DNA from: Anaerolineae bacterium
GTDB lineage: Bacteria > Chloroflexota > Anaerolineae > Aggregatilineales > Phototrophicaceae
Assembly: GCA_022820665.1 (NCBI GenBank)
Contig: JAJEFB010000023.1
Coordinates: forward strand, 1-64,000
Length of the DNA: 64,000 nucleotides
Direction: 5' to 3'
A program made the position numbers and the translations under genes. Below the pieces are notes generated by a model that was given only the letters and a program-made list of their open reading frames with translations, did not search any database and was not told the origin of the DNA. Below are positions 46,408-54,908 of the stretch, piece after piece; the first letter of the stretch is position 1; the number at the start of each line of letters is the position of its first letter.

Positions 46408-47460
46408 ATGTTTACAAGATCAGTTCTCGTATTTTTAGTTCTAGTCCTCATCGTGACTACGGTTTTGTCCCAGGAAAAAGAAGCGGTTGTAGTCGTCACG
46501 CACGACAGTTTCGGGGCCTCGGAAACAGCGTTGGAAGCATTTGAAGCCCATACTGGAATGACGGTCGAAATACTGCGCGCGGGCGATGCCGGAACCATGG
46601 TGAATCAGTCGATTCTGAGTGTGAACAATCCCTTGGGCGATGTCTTGTACGGCATTGACAACACTTTTCTCAGTCGCGCGCTGGACGCCGAGATATTCGT
46701 AGCTTACCAATCTCCTGAGCTTCAATTCGTCGACGAGTCATTTGTTCCAGGTCTTGATAACCTGGTCACGCCGATTGACTACGGCGATGTCTGCCTTAAT
46801 TACGACATCGCCTATTTTGACGACAACGAATTGGACCTGCCTACCAGCCTGGCGGATCTGACTTTGGCCGAATACCGGAGCTTGCTCGTCGTCGAGAATC
46901 CGGCTACGTCTTCCCCGGGTCTGGCTTTCTTATTGGCGACAATTGCGGTATTCGGTGCCGAGGGAGATTATACTTATCTCGATTATTGGCGGGACCTGCG
47001 AAGCAACGACGTGCTGGTCGTTGACGGCTGGACAGAAGCATACTACGGGGAATTCAGCGCGCCCGGACGCGACACGGGCGCCCGTCCACTGGTCGTGAGT
47101 TATGCCAGCAGTCCGCCTGCCGAGGTGCTATTCAGCGAAAACCCCGAGGACGGTCCTTTCACCGGCGCGCTGGTTGGCGACGATATGTGTTTTCGCCAGG
47201 TTGAATACGCGGGCATCCTTGTGAATGCGTCTAATCCAGAAGGGGCTCGCCAGTTTATCGACTTCATGCTGAGCCCGGCCTTCCAGGAAGATCTGCCGCT
47301 GAACATGTTTGTATTCCCGGTGCGCGAAGATATCCTGCTTCCAGAGATCTTTGCCGAGCTGGCGGAGATTCCTGAACAGCCGGCTGCTCTTGAGCCGGCC
47401 GACATCGAAGCGAATCGCGAAGAGTGGATCCAGGCTTGGTCCGAGGTCATGATGCGCTGA
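46408..47460 (+). CDS. thiB: Thiamine ABC transporter substrate-binding protein
   Basis: 350 residues. Signal peptide (residues ~4-22, ending VLSQ) and a ThiB/TbpA-type fold with VVTHDSFGASE at the start of the mature protein, YGDVCLNYDIAYF, and VVVDGWTEAYYGEFSAPG around the ligand site. It binds thiamine or its phosphates outside the membrane. AGGGGAG is the Shine-Dalgarno. It follows a TPP riboswitch and overlaps thiP by one base (TGATG). Confidence 0.93.
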   Translation: MFTRSVLVFLVLVLIVTTVLSQEKEAVVVVTHDSFGASETALEAFEAHTGMTVEILRAGDAGTMVNQSILSVNNPLGDVLYGIDNTFLSRALDAEIFVAYQSPELQFVDESFVPGLDNLVTPIDYGDVCLNYDIAYFDDNELDLPTSLADLTLAEYRSLLVVENPATSSPGLAFLLATIAVFGAEGDYTYLDYWRDLRSNDVLVVDGWTEAYYGEFSAPGRDTGARPLVVSYASSPPAEVLFSENPEDGPFTGALVGDDMCFRQVEYAGILVNASNPEGARQFIDFMLSPAFQEDLPLNMFVFPVREDILLPEIFAELAEIPEQPAALEPADIEANREEWIQAWSEVMMR

Positions 47461-49121
47461 TGCGCTTGCGAGAGAGTTACTGGTACGTCGTTTACCTTTT
47501 GCCCTTGACCTTTCTGGCGCTATTCTATTTCTACCCGCTATTGGCGATACTGGACATAAGCCTGCGTCCTGATGGATGGCTGGATCTGTCCGCGTTCCTG
47601 CGCTTGCTCTCGACAGACTATTACGTCGGCGCGTTTCTCTTCACCCTGTATCAAGCGGCGCTTTCCACGGCCTTGACCTTGTTCCTGGCTTTGCCCTGCG
47701 CATATGTGTTTTCGCGCTTTCGTTTCGCCGGCAAGTCGCTTTTGCTGTCCCTGGCAACACTGCCATTTGTACTGCCCACAGTTGTGGTCGCGCTGGCATT
47801 CATGTCTTTGATTGGCAGGCGCGGTCTGCTGAACGATCTGCTTATGACCTTGTTCTCCCTGGACTACAGCCCGGTTCAACTGGAACGTACGCTGGCGATC
47901 ATCATCATTGTGCACGTCTTCTACAACTTCGCCATCGCCTTAAGAATCATGACCAGTTACTGGTCTGCACAGGGTATCGCGGCGGAGGAAGCGGCTCGCG
48001 TACTGGGCGCGGACGAATGGTCGCTTTGGCGCGATATCAGATTGCCGCTGATACAGCCCGCGCTGCTTTCCGCGGGCGCTCTTGTCTTCATGTTTACCTT
48101 CACCAGTTTTGGCGTTGTCCTGATCTTGGGAGGCATTCGCTTTGCAACGCTGGAGGTGCAAATCTACTATCAAGCGATTAGCCTCTTCAATTTGCCCATG
48201 GCTGCGGCGCTTTCGCTTTTGCAAATTGTCGCGATGTTCGCGTTGATGACCGCCTATACGCATTTGCAGCGGGGACTGCAATCTGCAATTGGCAGTGGCA
48301 AGGCGGTAGCGCGGCCTGTCAATAGCCTGCGCGAAAGATCCTTGGTCTGGGGCGTAGTGATCTTCATCTTCGTACTGCTTTTCGCGCCGCTTCTGGCGCT
48401 CGTGGCGCGTTCGGCGCTGAGCAATGGCGCGCTGGACATAAGCAACTACTTGGCGCTTGCTGAATCGTCGCGCGGCTCGCTCCTGTTTATCGCTCCCATT
48501 GAATCCGTAGCCAATTCGCTTCGCTTCGCGCTGATATCAACGGGCATGGCGCTGATCATCGGATTGATCGCATCCTTCATGATTGCCGGCCGCGGCCGCC
48601 TCGCGCGTTTTCTGGACCCACTGCTGATGCTGCCACTGGCGACCAGCGCGGTTACCCTCGGCTTCGGCTTTATCGTCGCCCTGGACGAGCCGCCGCTAAA
48701 CCTGCGGGCATCCTGGCTCATCATCCCCATCTCTCATACCTTGGTCGCTTTTCCTTTTGTCGTTCGCAGCGTATTGCCGAGTTTGCGCGCGATTCCGCCC
48801 TCGGTGCGCGAGGCTGCGCAGGTTTTAGGCGCGCGGCCCTTTGACTTGCTGCGAACCATCGACCTGCCCTTGGTAAGCCGGGGCATCGCGGTGGGGACGA
48901 CCTTTGCGTTTACCGTGAGCATGGGCGAGTTCGGGGCTTCGCTCTTTGTCGCGCAGCGAGAATCTGTGACGATTCCCGTTGTTATATACAGACTAATCGG
49001 CGATCCCGGCTTGGCATCCTATCGCCAGGCGCTGGCGATGAGCGTCATTCTGCTCTTGGTATGCGCCTTGGGCTTTACCATGATTGAGCGACTTCGCGTC
49101 GCTGGAGTGGGCGAATTCTGA
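47460..49121 (+). CDS. thiP: Thiamine ABC transporter permease
   Basis: 553 residues from ATG 47460 (an in-frame ATG at 47424 lies inside thiB). The chain fuses two permease domains with about twelve transmembrane segments, as in ThiP. The two EAA loops are EEAARVLGADEWSLWRDIRL (~residues 175-195) and REAAQVLGARPFDLLRTIDL (~450-470). It forms the whole channel alone and overlaps thiQ by one base. Confidence 0.92.
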   Translation: MRLRESYWYVVYLLPLTFLALFYFYPLLAILDISLRPDGWLDLSAFLRLLSTDYYVGAFLFTLYQAALSTALTLFLALPCAYVFSRFRFAGKSLLLSLATLPFVLPTVVVALAFMSLIGRRGLLNDLLMTLFSLDYSPVQLERTLAIIIIVHVFYNFAIALRIMTSYWSAQGIAAEEAARVLGADEWSLWRDIRLPLIQPALLSAGALVFMFTFTSFGVVLILGGIRFATLEVQIYYQAISLFNLPMAAALSLLQIVAMFALMTAYTHLQRGLQSAIGSGKAVARPVNSLRERSLVWGVVIFIFVLLFAPLLALVARSALSNGALDISNYLALAESSRGSLLFIAPIESVANSLRFALISTGMALIIGLIASFMIAGRGRLARFLDPLLMLPLATSAVTLGFGFIVALDEPPLNLRASWLIIPISHTLVAFPFVVRSVLPSLRAIPPSVREAAQVLGARPFDLLRTIDLPLVSRGIAVGTTFAFTVSMGEFGASLFVAQRESVTIPVVIYRLIGDPGLASYRQALAMSVILLLVCALGFTMIERLRVAGVGEF

Positions 49122-50137
49122 TGCTTCAATTGAAAGACCTGTCCCACGCCTATGACGAGGCTATTTCGCTACGGAAGGTCAACTTGACCGTCGCGAAAGA
49201 CGAGATCCTCTGTCTGCTGGGTCCGAGCGGCTGCGGCAAGACCACGCTTTTGCGCATCGTTGCCGGCTTGATCTCCGACTATGCGGGAGACGTACTGCTC
49301 GACGGGCGCGATCTGCGTCGCCTAGCTGCGCATGAGCGCGGCTTCGGTCTGATGTTTCAAGATTTTGCGCTGTTCCCGCATATGTCGGTATCCGACAATA
49401 TCGCATACGGACTGCGGCGGCAGCGAATGGCTCCGACCGACATAGGGGCGCGAGTGGAACTGATGCTGGATCAGGTTGGCTTGAGGGGCTATGGCGAACG
49501 TGACATTGGGACATTGTCGGGCGGCGAACAGCAGCGCGTCGCATTAGCGCGCAGCCTGGCGCCGGAACCGAGCCTGCTGATGTTGGATGAACCTCTGGGT
49601 TCGTTGGATGCGTTGCTGAGAGACAAGCTGGCTCTCGAATTGAGAGAGATTATCAATAGGGCGGGATTGCGCGCGCTTTACGTCACGCACGATCATCGCG
49701 AAGCCTACGCGATTGCCGACCGGATTGCGGTTATGGACAAAGGAACGATCCGGCAACTGGATCGGCCCATTAACTTGTATCGCCATCCGATCGACGAAAA
49801 TGTCGCGAGATTCCTCGGCTTTTCCAATATTTTTCAATTTGGAGACAATCGCTTTACGCGTGAACTGCGACAGAAATTTCTACCTGATGCCGCCGATAGC
49901 GACGCCTTCTTGATCCATCCGGACGGGATTGCACTCGACGATGAAGGCGAACCTACAGCGATAGCGCGCCGCGGCCGCATCGCGTCTTCCGTGTTCCGCG
50001 GCGAATACAGCGAAGTCAGTATTCGCATGCCGCAGGAAGGATTGACTCTGCGCTGCAAATCACGCGAGGGGCTCCCAACTGTTGGCCGTTCAGTCACAGT
50101 TTCTGTTAAAGGTGAAGCCATTAGGCGACTCCATTGA
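49121..50137 (+). CDS. thiQ: Thiamine ABC transporter ATP-binding protein
   Basis: 338 residues. Walker A is GPSGCGKTT, the signature is LSGGEQQR, Walker B is LLMLDEPLG, and the switch His is in VTHDHRE. It is longer than E. coli ThiQ (~230 residues) because of a C-terminal TOBE-like regulatory domain (~240-335), closer to the PotA/FbpC-type ATPases. Its position directly after thiB-thiP under a TPP riboswitch fixes the assignment. Confidence 0.9.
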   Translation: MLQLKDLSHAYDEAISLRKVNLTVAKDEILCLLGPSGCGKTTLLRIVAGLISDYAGDVLLDGRDLRRLAAHERGFGLMFQDFALFPHMSVSDNIAYGLRRQRMAPTDIGARVELMLDQVGLRGYGERDIGTLSGGEQQRVALARSLAPEPSLLMLDEPLGSLDALLRDKLALELREIINRAGLRALYVTHDHREAYAIADRIAVMDKGTIRQLDRPINLYRHPIDENVARFLGFSNIFQFGDNRFTRELRQKFLPDAADSDAFLIHPDGIALDDEGEPTAIARRGRIASSVFRGEYSEVSIRMPQEGLTLRCKSREGLPTVGRSVTVSVKGEAIRRLH

Positions 50138-50184
50138 CCGAGCCAAGGGCTATGGTCTATGCGGAGAGCGACAATTGCAACTAT

Positions 50185-50212
50185 AATTCGGTGGTCAATC
50201 GCTAACCGAATT
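50185..50212. promoter_or_regulatory. Inverted repeat upstream of purH
   Basis: AATTCGGT (50185-50192) is the exact inverse complement of ACCGAATT (50205-50212) with a 12-base spacer. It overlaps a TATAAT at 50182-50187. No T-tract follows, so it could be an operator or mRNA hairpin rather than a terminator. The rest of 50138-50378 shows a G-rich run (50305-50322) but no gene and no recognisable riboswitch. Confidence 0.4.
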
Positions 50213-50378
50213 GGGGAGTGGTGAATTTCGCAGATATGAAATACCTGTCTACCCTCATATATTCTAAGATGAACTTCCCTCTGCTTCGGATGCTTTGGGG
50301 AAGGGCTGGGGGAGGGGGGTAGAAAAGGCGATACTCCCAATAATCACCACTTCCTCGAACTGATCGGAAGAACATAAG

Positions 50379-51917
50379 ATGCCTCGCGCTTTATTCAGTG
50401 TTTCGAACAAGACCGGAATCACCGAGTTTGCTCACGCCTTGCTGACCTACGGTTGGGAAATCGTCGCCAGCGGCGGGACCCGCAAGACCTTGGAAGAATC
50501 GGGGGTTCCAATCACCAGCGTCGAACAGCTCACGGGCCAGCCCGAGATGCTTGGCGGCCGTGTCAAGACGCTGCATCCGGCCATCCACAGCGGTATCCTG
50601 GCTCGTGATAACGAGGCTGACCTGAGGGAGATCGAGAGTTTTGGCTTCGCGCCGATTTCGATGGTCGTCTGCAACCTATATCCATTCGTAGAAACAGCGG
50701 CTGCCGAGAACGGCGATTTGAGCGGCGTCATTGAACAGATTGATATCGGTGGCGTGACAATGTTGCGCGCGGCAGCCAAAAACTTCGAACGCGTGACAAC
50801 CATCTGCGATCCGGACGACTATTTGTCCATCATGGAGGCATTGCACGAGGCGGGACGGATTGACATGGCGCGCCGCCGGGAGCTTGCGGTCAAAGCCTTT
50901 GCCCATACCAGGGATTACGACGCGGCAATTCACGCTTATCTGTACGAATCCGGCCTGCCCCCACCAGATTCCTCGGGCGTACCCGAAAGCATTTACATCA
51001 GTATGCTGCGCAGCAATGAACTGCGCTATGGAGAAAACCCCCATCAAAGCGCAGCCTATTATTCCTCACATGTATCTGACTTGCCCTTGGGCGCCGCGCA
51101 ATTGGGTGGAAAACAACTGTCCTACAATAATATTCTCGACGTCGATGCCGCCTGGCGCGCTGTTGGCAGCTTTAACGAGCCAACGGTTGTAATCGTCAAA
51201 CATCTGAATCCTACCGGAATCGCGTCTGCCGGCTCCATCACCCAAGCTTATCCCCAAGCCCTGGCCTCTGATCCGGTTTCGGCTTTCGGGGGCATAATCG
51301 CCGTCAATCGCGAGGTCGACGAAGCTTTTGTCGCCGCCTTGGAAGCCTTGTTTGTGGAAGCCATAATCGCGCCGTCTTTTTCGGATGAGGCGCTTGAGCA
51401 ACTGCGCGCCCGGCGCAAGAACTGCAGAATCTTGCAAGTTGACCACCCTTATGGAGGGAGCGGCTTGGAAGTTCGCTCTGTCATGGGCGGGATGCTCCTG
51501 CAGACAATTGACATGGGCGACCCGCCCGAGGCGGTCATGCGGACAGTTACCGCCCGCGTGCCGCTAGATGCGGAATTGCAATCGCTGCGATTCGCCTGGA
51601 AAGCGGTGCAACATGTTAAGTCAAATGCGATTGTGCTTGCTCATGGAAGGCGAACAATCGGCATCGGAGGCGGTTTGCCAAGCCGGGTAGACGCGGTAGA
51701 ACTTGCGATCAAGAAAGCCGGGGACGAGGTGACGAGCGCGGTCATGGCTTCGGATGCCTTCTTTCCGTTTCCCGACGGCATTGAATCCGCGGCCCGGGCG
51801 GGGGTCACCTGTGTCATACAGCCGGGCGGTTCCATTCGCGATGCCCAGGTGATCGAAGCGGCTGACTATTACGACATGGCGATGATCTTCACAGGAGGGC
51901 GGCACTTCCGCCATTAG
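50379..51917 (+). CDS. purH: Bifunctional AICAR transformylase / IMP cyclohydrolase
   Basis: 512 residues. The N-terminal MGS-like IMP cyclohydrolase domain (~1-195: SVSNKTGITEFAHAL, SGGTRKTLEESGV, GGRVKTLHPAIHSGIL) is followed by the AICAR formyltransferase domain (~200-512) with the catalytic Lys-His in VIVKHLNPTGIA and the ELRYGENPHQSAAYY signature. It carries out the last two steps of de novo purine synthesis. The stop codon overlaps that of convergent secF (TTAG). Confidence 0.97.
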   Translation: MPRALFSVSNKTGITEFAHALLTYGWEIVASGGTRKTLEESGVPITSVEQLTGQPEMLGGRVKTLHPAIHSGILARDNEADLREIESFGFAPISMVVCNLYPFVETAAAENGDLSGVIEQIDIGGVTMLRAAAKNFERVTTICDPDDYLSIMEALHEAGRIDMARRRELAVKAFAHTRDYDAAIHAYLYESGLPPPDSSGVPESIYISMLRSNELRYGENPHQSAAYYSSHVSDLPLGAAQLGGKQLSYNNILDVDAAWRAVGSFNEPTVVIVKHLNPTGIASAGSITQAYPQALASDPVSAFGGIIAVNREVDEAFVAALEALFVEAIIAPSFSDEALEQLRARRKNCRILQVDHPYGGSGLEVRSVMGGMLLQTIDMGDPPEAVMRTVTARVPLDAELQSLRFAWKAVQHVKSNAIVLAHGRRTIGIGGGLPSRVDAVELAIKKAGDEVTSAVMASDAFFPFPDGIESAARAGVTCVIQPGGSIRDAQVIEAADYYDMAMIFTGGRHFRH

Positions 51918-52891
51918 CCGGAAGTGGCTTGGGCCAACCCGGCTTCATCAAGCTCGCCGTTTTTCGGCTTCTTGCCGGTAAAGGGAATTTCGCCTTTTTC
52001 CCAGGCAACCAGAAGCGGCACCGCCGTGAAGATCGACGAATAGGTCCCCGATAGCAGACCGATAAACAAAATCGCGATGAATTGCTTGACGGTTTCGCCG
52101 CCAAATAGCAAGATCGCGATCATGATAAAAAATGCGTTCAGTTGTGTGGCGAGTGAACGATGAATGGTCTCCCAAATGCTGCGATTGACGATCGTCTCGA
52201 ACGGCTCGCCCAGATGCTTCGGGATGTTTTCGCGAATGCGGTCAAAAACGACGATCGAGTCCTGCACCGAGAAGCCCACAACGGTCAACACAGCTGTCAA
52301 AAACAAGGCATCGATTTCCCAGCCCAGCAATAGCCCAAAGAGCGACATCACGCCCATCACCACCAGAATGTCGTGGATCATGGCCGCGATGGCGCAGACC
52401 CCGTACCGTATAGCATTGGGAACCTGCCGAAAGGCGATCACGATGAAGCCGGTAATCACCAAAGCGCCGACAGCCACTGCAGCCAGGGCGGAACGAGTGA
52501 CCTCTTGACCGATGGTCGCGGAAACGGTTTCGGCGCGGAAGCTGTCCCGGTCAATCGGAGAAATCGACCCCAGACGAAGCAGGATGTCGTTTGTCACCTC
52601 TACGTCGTGGAAACCGGCGCGCACAGACCAGCGATAATCGCTCGCCGCGCCGATCCGCTGTATGATGATGTTCTCGTCGCCGACAGCGCCAAATACTTGA
52701 CGGATGCCGTCTTCAGTCGCGCCGGCATCCTGGAACTTCAATTCATAGATGCTGCCGCCGACAAAGTCGATGCTCAGGCGGAATGGCGAGCCGGTCGTAA
52801 CTGTCGACACGAGCATGACCAGCAGACCAGGCACGATGACCAGGGCGGATAGCAGGAAGAACCAGCGACGCTTCTCGACAATCTTGAACAT
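51914..52891 (-). CDS. secF: Protein translocase subunit SecF
   Basis: 325 residues. The N-terminal helix (RRWFFLLSALVIVPGLLVML) precedes the periplasmic P1-like domain with SIDFVGGSIYELKF, and five C-terminal transmembrane helices carry the RND-type motif DSIVVFDRIREN. With SecD it uses the proton-motive force to pull proteins outward at late stages of Sec export. It lies 11 bases downstream of secD. Confidence 0.95.
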   Translation of the reverse strand: MFKIVEKRRWFFLLSALVIVPGLLVMLVSTVTTGSPFRLSIDFVGGSIYELKFQDAGATEDGIRQVFGAVGDENIIIQRIGAASDYRWSVRAGFHDVEVTNDILLRLGSISPIDRDSFRAETVSATIGQEVTRSALAAVAVGALVITGFIVIAFRQVPNAIRYGVCAIAAMIHDILVVMGVMSLFGLLLGWEIDALFLTAVLTVVGFSVQDSIVVFDRIRENIPKHLGEPFETIVNRSIWETIHRSLATQLNAFFIMIAILLFGGETVKQFIAILFIGLLSGTYSSIFTAVPLLVAWEKGEIPFTGKKPKNGELDEAGLAQATSG

Positions 52892-52902
52892 TTCGGCTCT
52901 CC

Positions 52903-54390
52903 CTATACGCCAAGCAGCGCGCGATTGCGATCAATGGTGTTACGGAATATGCTGACGAGAATATACAGAAAAGTGCGCGTCACGATGACCGCGGTGAACA
53001 GATTCAAGACCAAACCTATCGCCAGCGTCACGGCGAAGCCGGCTACGATGCTGGCGCCGGGCGTCTGCCCGAACATGAAGAGAATCCCGCAAATGATGAT
53101 CGTCGAGAGATTGGAATCGCGAATGGATGTCCAGGCGCGGTCGAATCCCGCCTTCAGGGCATCTTCCAGCGCGAGGCCCGCGCGCAATTCCTCTTTGATC
53201 CGTTCGAATATCAGAATATTGCCGTCGACAGCCGTACCGATCGATATCAGAAAGCCTGTGATCGCGGGCAAGGTCAACGTCACCGGCAAGAGCTTGAAGA
53301 CCGCGATATTCAAGAAAATGAATACGATCAGCGCCAAATCCGCCGCAAGGCCGGGCAGGCGGTAGTAAATGAGCATAAAGGCGAGCACCACAAGGACGCC
53401 CACGACGCCAGCTTGAACGCTGAGCCGCACCGATTCTTGTCCGAGCGTCGCGCCGACTTCCTGCGTACTCTCAATACGGAGAGGTATGGGCAAAGCGCCC
53501 GATCGCAATTGCAAAGCCAAGGTGTTTGCTTCCTGTTCGGTAAATTGACCGGAAATGACCCCGCCGGTCGACAATTGCGCTTGAATGGTGGGCGCGGACA
53601 GCACTTCGCCGTCCAGGACAATTGCCATCGGTTGCCCGATGCGCTCCCCGGTGAAGCTCCCAAATACACTCTGGAAGTCTTCCTTGATCTCGAAATTGAT
53701 CAGCCATTGGGGATTTCCCGTACCTTGCGCGGGAGCCAATACGGCGCTCGCCGCCTGCAGGCCCGCGCCGGTCATCACTGTGCGGAAGGGCAACCCATTG
53801 ACCGGATGCGCCAGCCGCCCGGCAAGCGGATCGTCTTCGCCACTGAGCTCTCCGCGCAGCGCGATTTGTTCGCTGGTGACGATTTCCCGGCCGATCAGAT
53901 CCGGCACCTGGTTGGACAAGCCGCCGAAGTCAACAAACTCCAACAGCGCGGTTTGCTGGATTGTGGCGATCGCTTGTTCGGGATCGCGAACGCCGGGCAA
54001 TTCAACCAGTATGCGATCGCGACCTTGCACTTGCACGGTCGCTTCGGTCAGTCCCAGCGCGTTTACGCGGCGCGAGACATTATTGGCGGTTTCCGCAAGC
54101 TCTTCCCGGTCAAAATTCTGTATCGGGATATCCGCCTGCAAAAGCACCCGTAAACCCCCGACCAGATCCAAACCAAGACTCTGCGTGATGTTCAGCACGA
54201 ATTCATTCTCGCCATCGCCGTTGGCGTCAATTTCGAGATTCTCGCTGCAACGAAGGGACTCGATTTCCTGCGCCGTAGCTTTTGAACAGGCTTCGGTCTG
54301 CACACCCTTGAACTCGGGAGGACTGGCAACCCAAATGCAGAGTAGGCTCAGCGCAAGAATAAACATCAGCCATCGAACATGACTGCTCAT
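52903..54390 (-). CDS. secD: Protein translocase subunit SecD
   Basis: 495 residues. The N-terminal helix (~6-25) is followed by a large external domain with LGLDLVGGLRVLLQADIP, RVNALGLTEATVQVQGRDRI and FTEQEANTLALQLRSGALP. The final ~170 residues hold five transmembrane helices with TLPAITGFLISIGTAVDGN and the RIKEELRAG motif. It forms a complex with SecF and YajC, encoded on either side. Confidence 0.95.
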   Translation of the reverse strand: MSSHVRWLMFILALSLLCIWVASPPEFKGVQTEACSKATAQEIESLRCSENLEIDANGDGENEFVLNITQSLGLDLVGGLRVLLQADIPIQNFDREELAETANNVSRRVNALGLTEATVQVQGRDRILVELPGVRDPEQAIATIQQTALLEFVDFGGLSNQVPDLIGREIVTSEQIALRGELSGEDDPLAGRLAHPVNGLPFRTVMTGAGLQAASAVLAPAQGTGNPQWLINFEIKEDFQSVFGSFTGERIGQPMAIVLDGEVLSAPTIQAQLSTGGVISGQFTEQEANTLALQLRSGALPIPLRIESTQEVGATLGQESVRLSVQAGVVGVLVVLAFMLIYYRLPGLAADLALIVFIFLNIAVFKLLPVTLTLPAITGFLISIGTAVDGNILIFERIKEELRAGLALEDALKAGFDRAWTSIRDSNLSTIIICGILFMFGQTPGASIVAGFAVTLAIGLVLNLFTAVIVTRTFLYILVSIFRNTIDRNRALLGV

Positions 54391-54420
54391 AGGTGGGACC
54401 TTTCGTGTATTGGGTCTCTG

Positions 54421-54753
54421 TCAGGTTGTTCCACGTTCTGCCCGCTGCTCGCTCAATCCCATATTTGCGTTTCGGGCGATTTCTTGTGAATCATAGACCT
54501 GTTGCAACGCTGCCGTCAGCAGCTTGATAGTTACGCCGTCAGCGATCTCCACGAAGGAGATGCCGGAATCAACATCAATATCCACAATTTTGCCGACGAT
54601 GCCGCCGTAAGTGACGATCTCATCGCCGACGTGCAAGGACCGCACGACTTTCTGTTTGTGCTTGAAAGCGCGCTGCTTTGGGAAGATGAACATGGCCCAG
54701 TAAGCGCCCAAAGCGAGCGACAGAATGGCGAATACCAGCACGAATTCCAACAT
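54421..54753 (-). CDS. yajC: Preprotein translocase subunit YajC
   Basis: 110 residues. One N-terminal transmembrane helix (LEFVLVFAILSLALGAYWAM) with IFPKQRAFKHKQK and the typical SLHVGDEIVTYGGIVGKIVD beta region. YajC accompanies SecDF. The order yajC-secD-secF, with gaps of 30 and 11 bases, is the standard operon. The C-terminal ~20 residues are polar and variable. Confidence 0.92.
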   Translation of the reverse strand: MLEFVLVFAILSLALGAYWAMFIFPKQRAFKHKQKVVRSLHVGDEIVTYGGIVGKIVDIDVDSGISFVEIADGVTIKLLTAALQQVYDSQEIARNANMGLSEQRAERGTT

Positions 54754-54908
54754 AGACAGTTTCCTGATCGCTATGAACCGCGCAATTATATAGGCGCATA
54801 CGACCTTAAGCCAGTGTAATCGACAGGTCCAAGGTTTGCTTGACCATTTCTCAAAACGAAACTACAATACGCAGGTGGGATTGTTGTCGATTGGTTAGGC
54901 AAACTACT

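Noticed and set aside
50138-50378. Purine riboswitch upstream of purH
   Set aside because: The conserved aptamer core sequences are absent; only an inverted repeat and a G-rich run are present.
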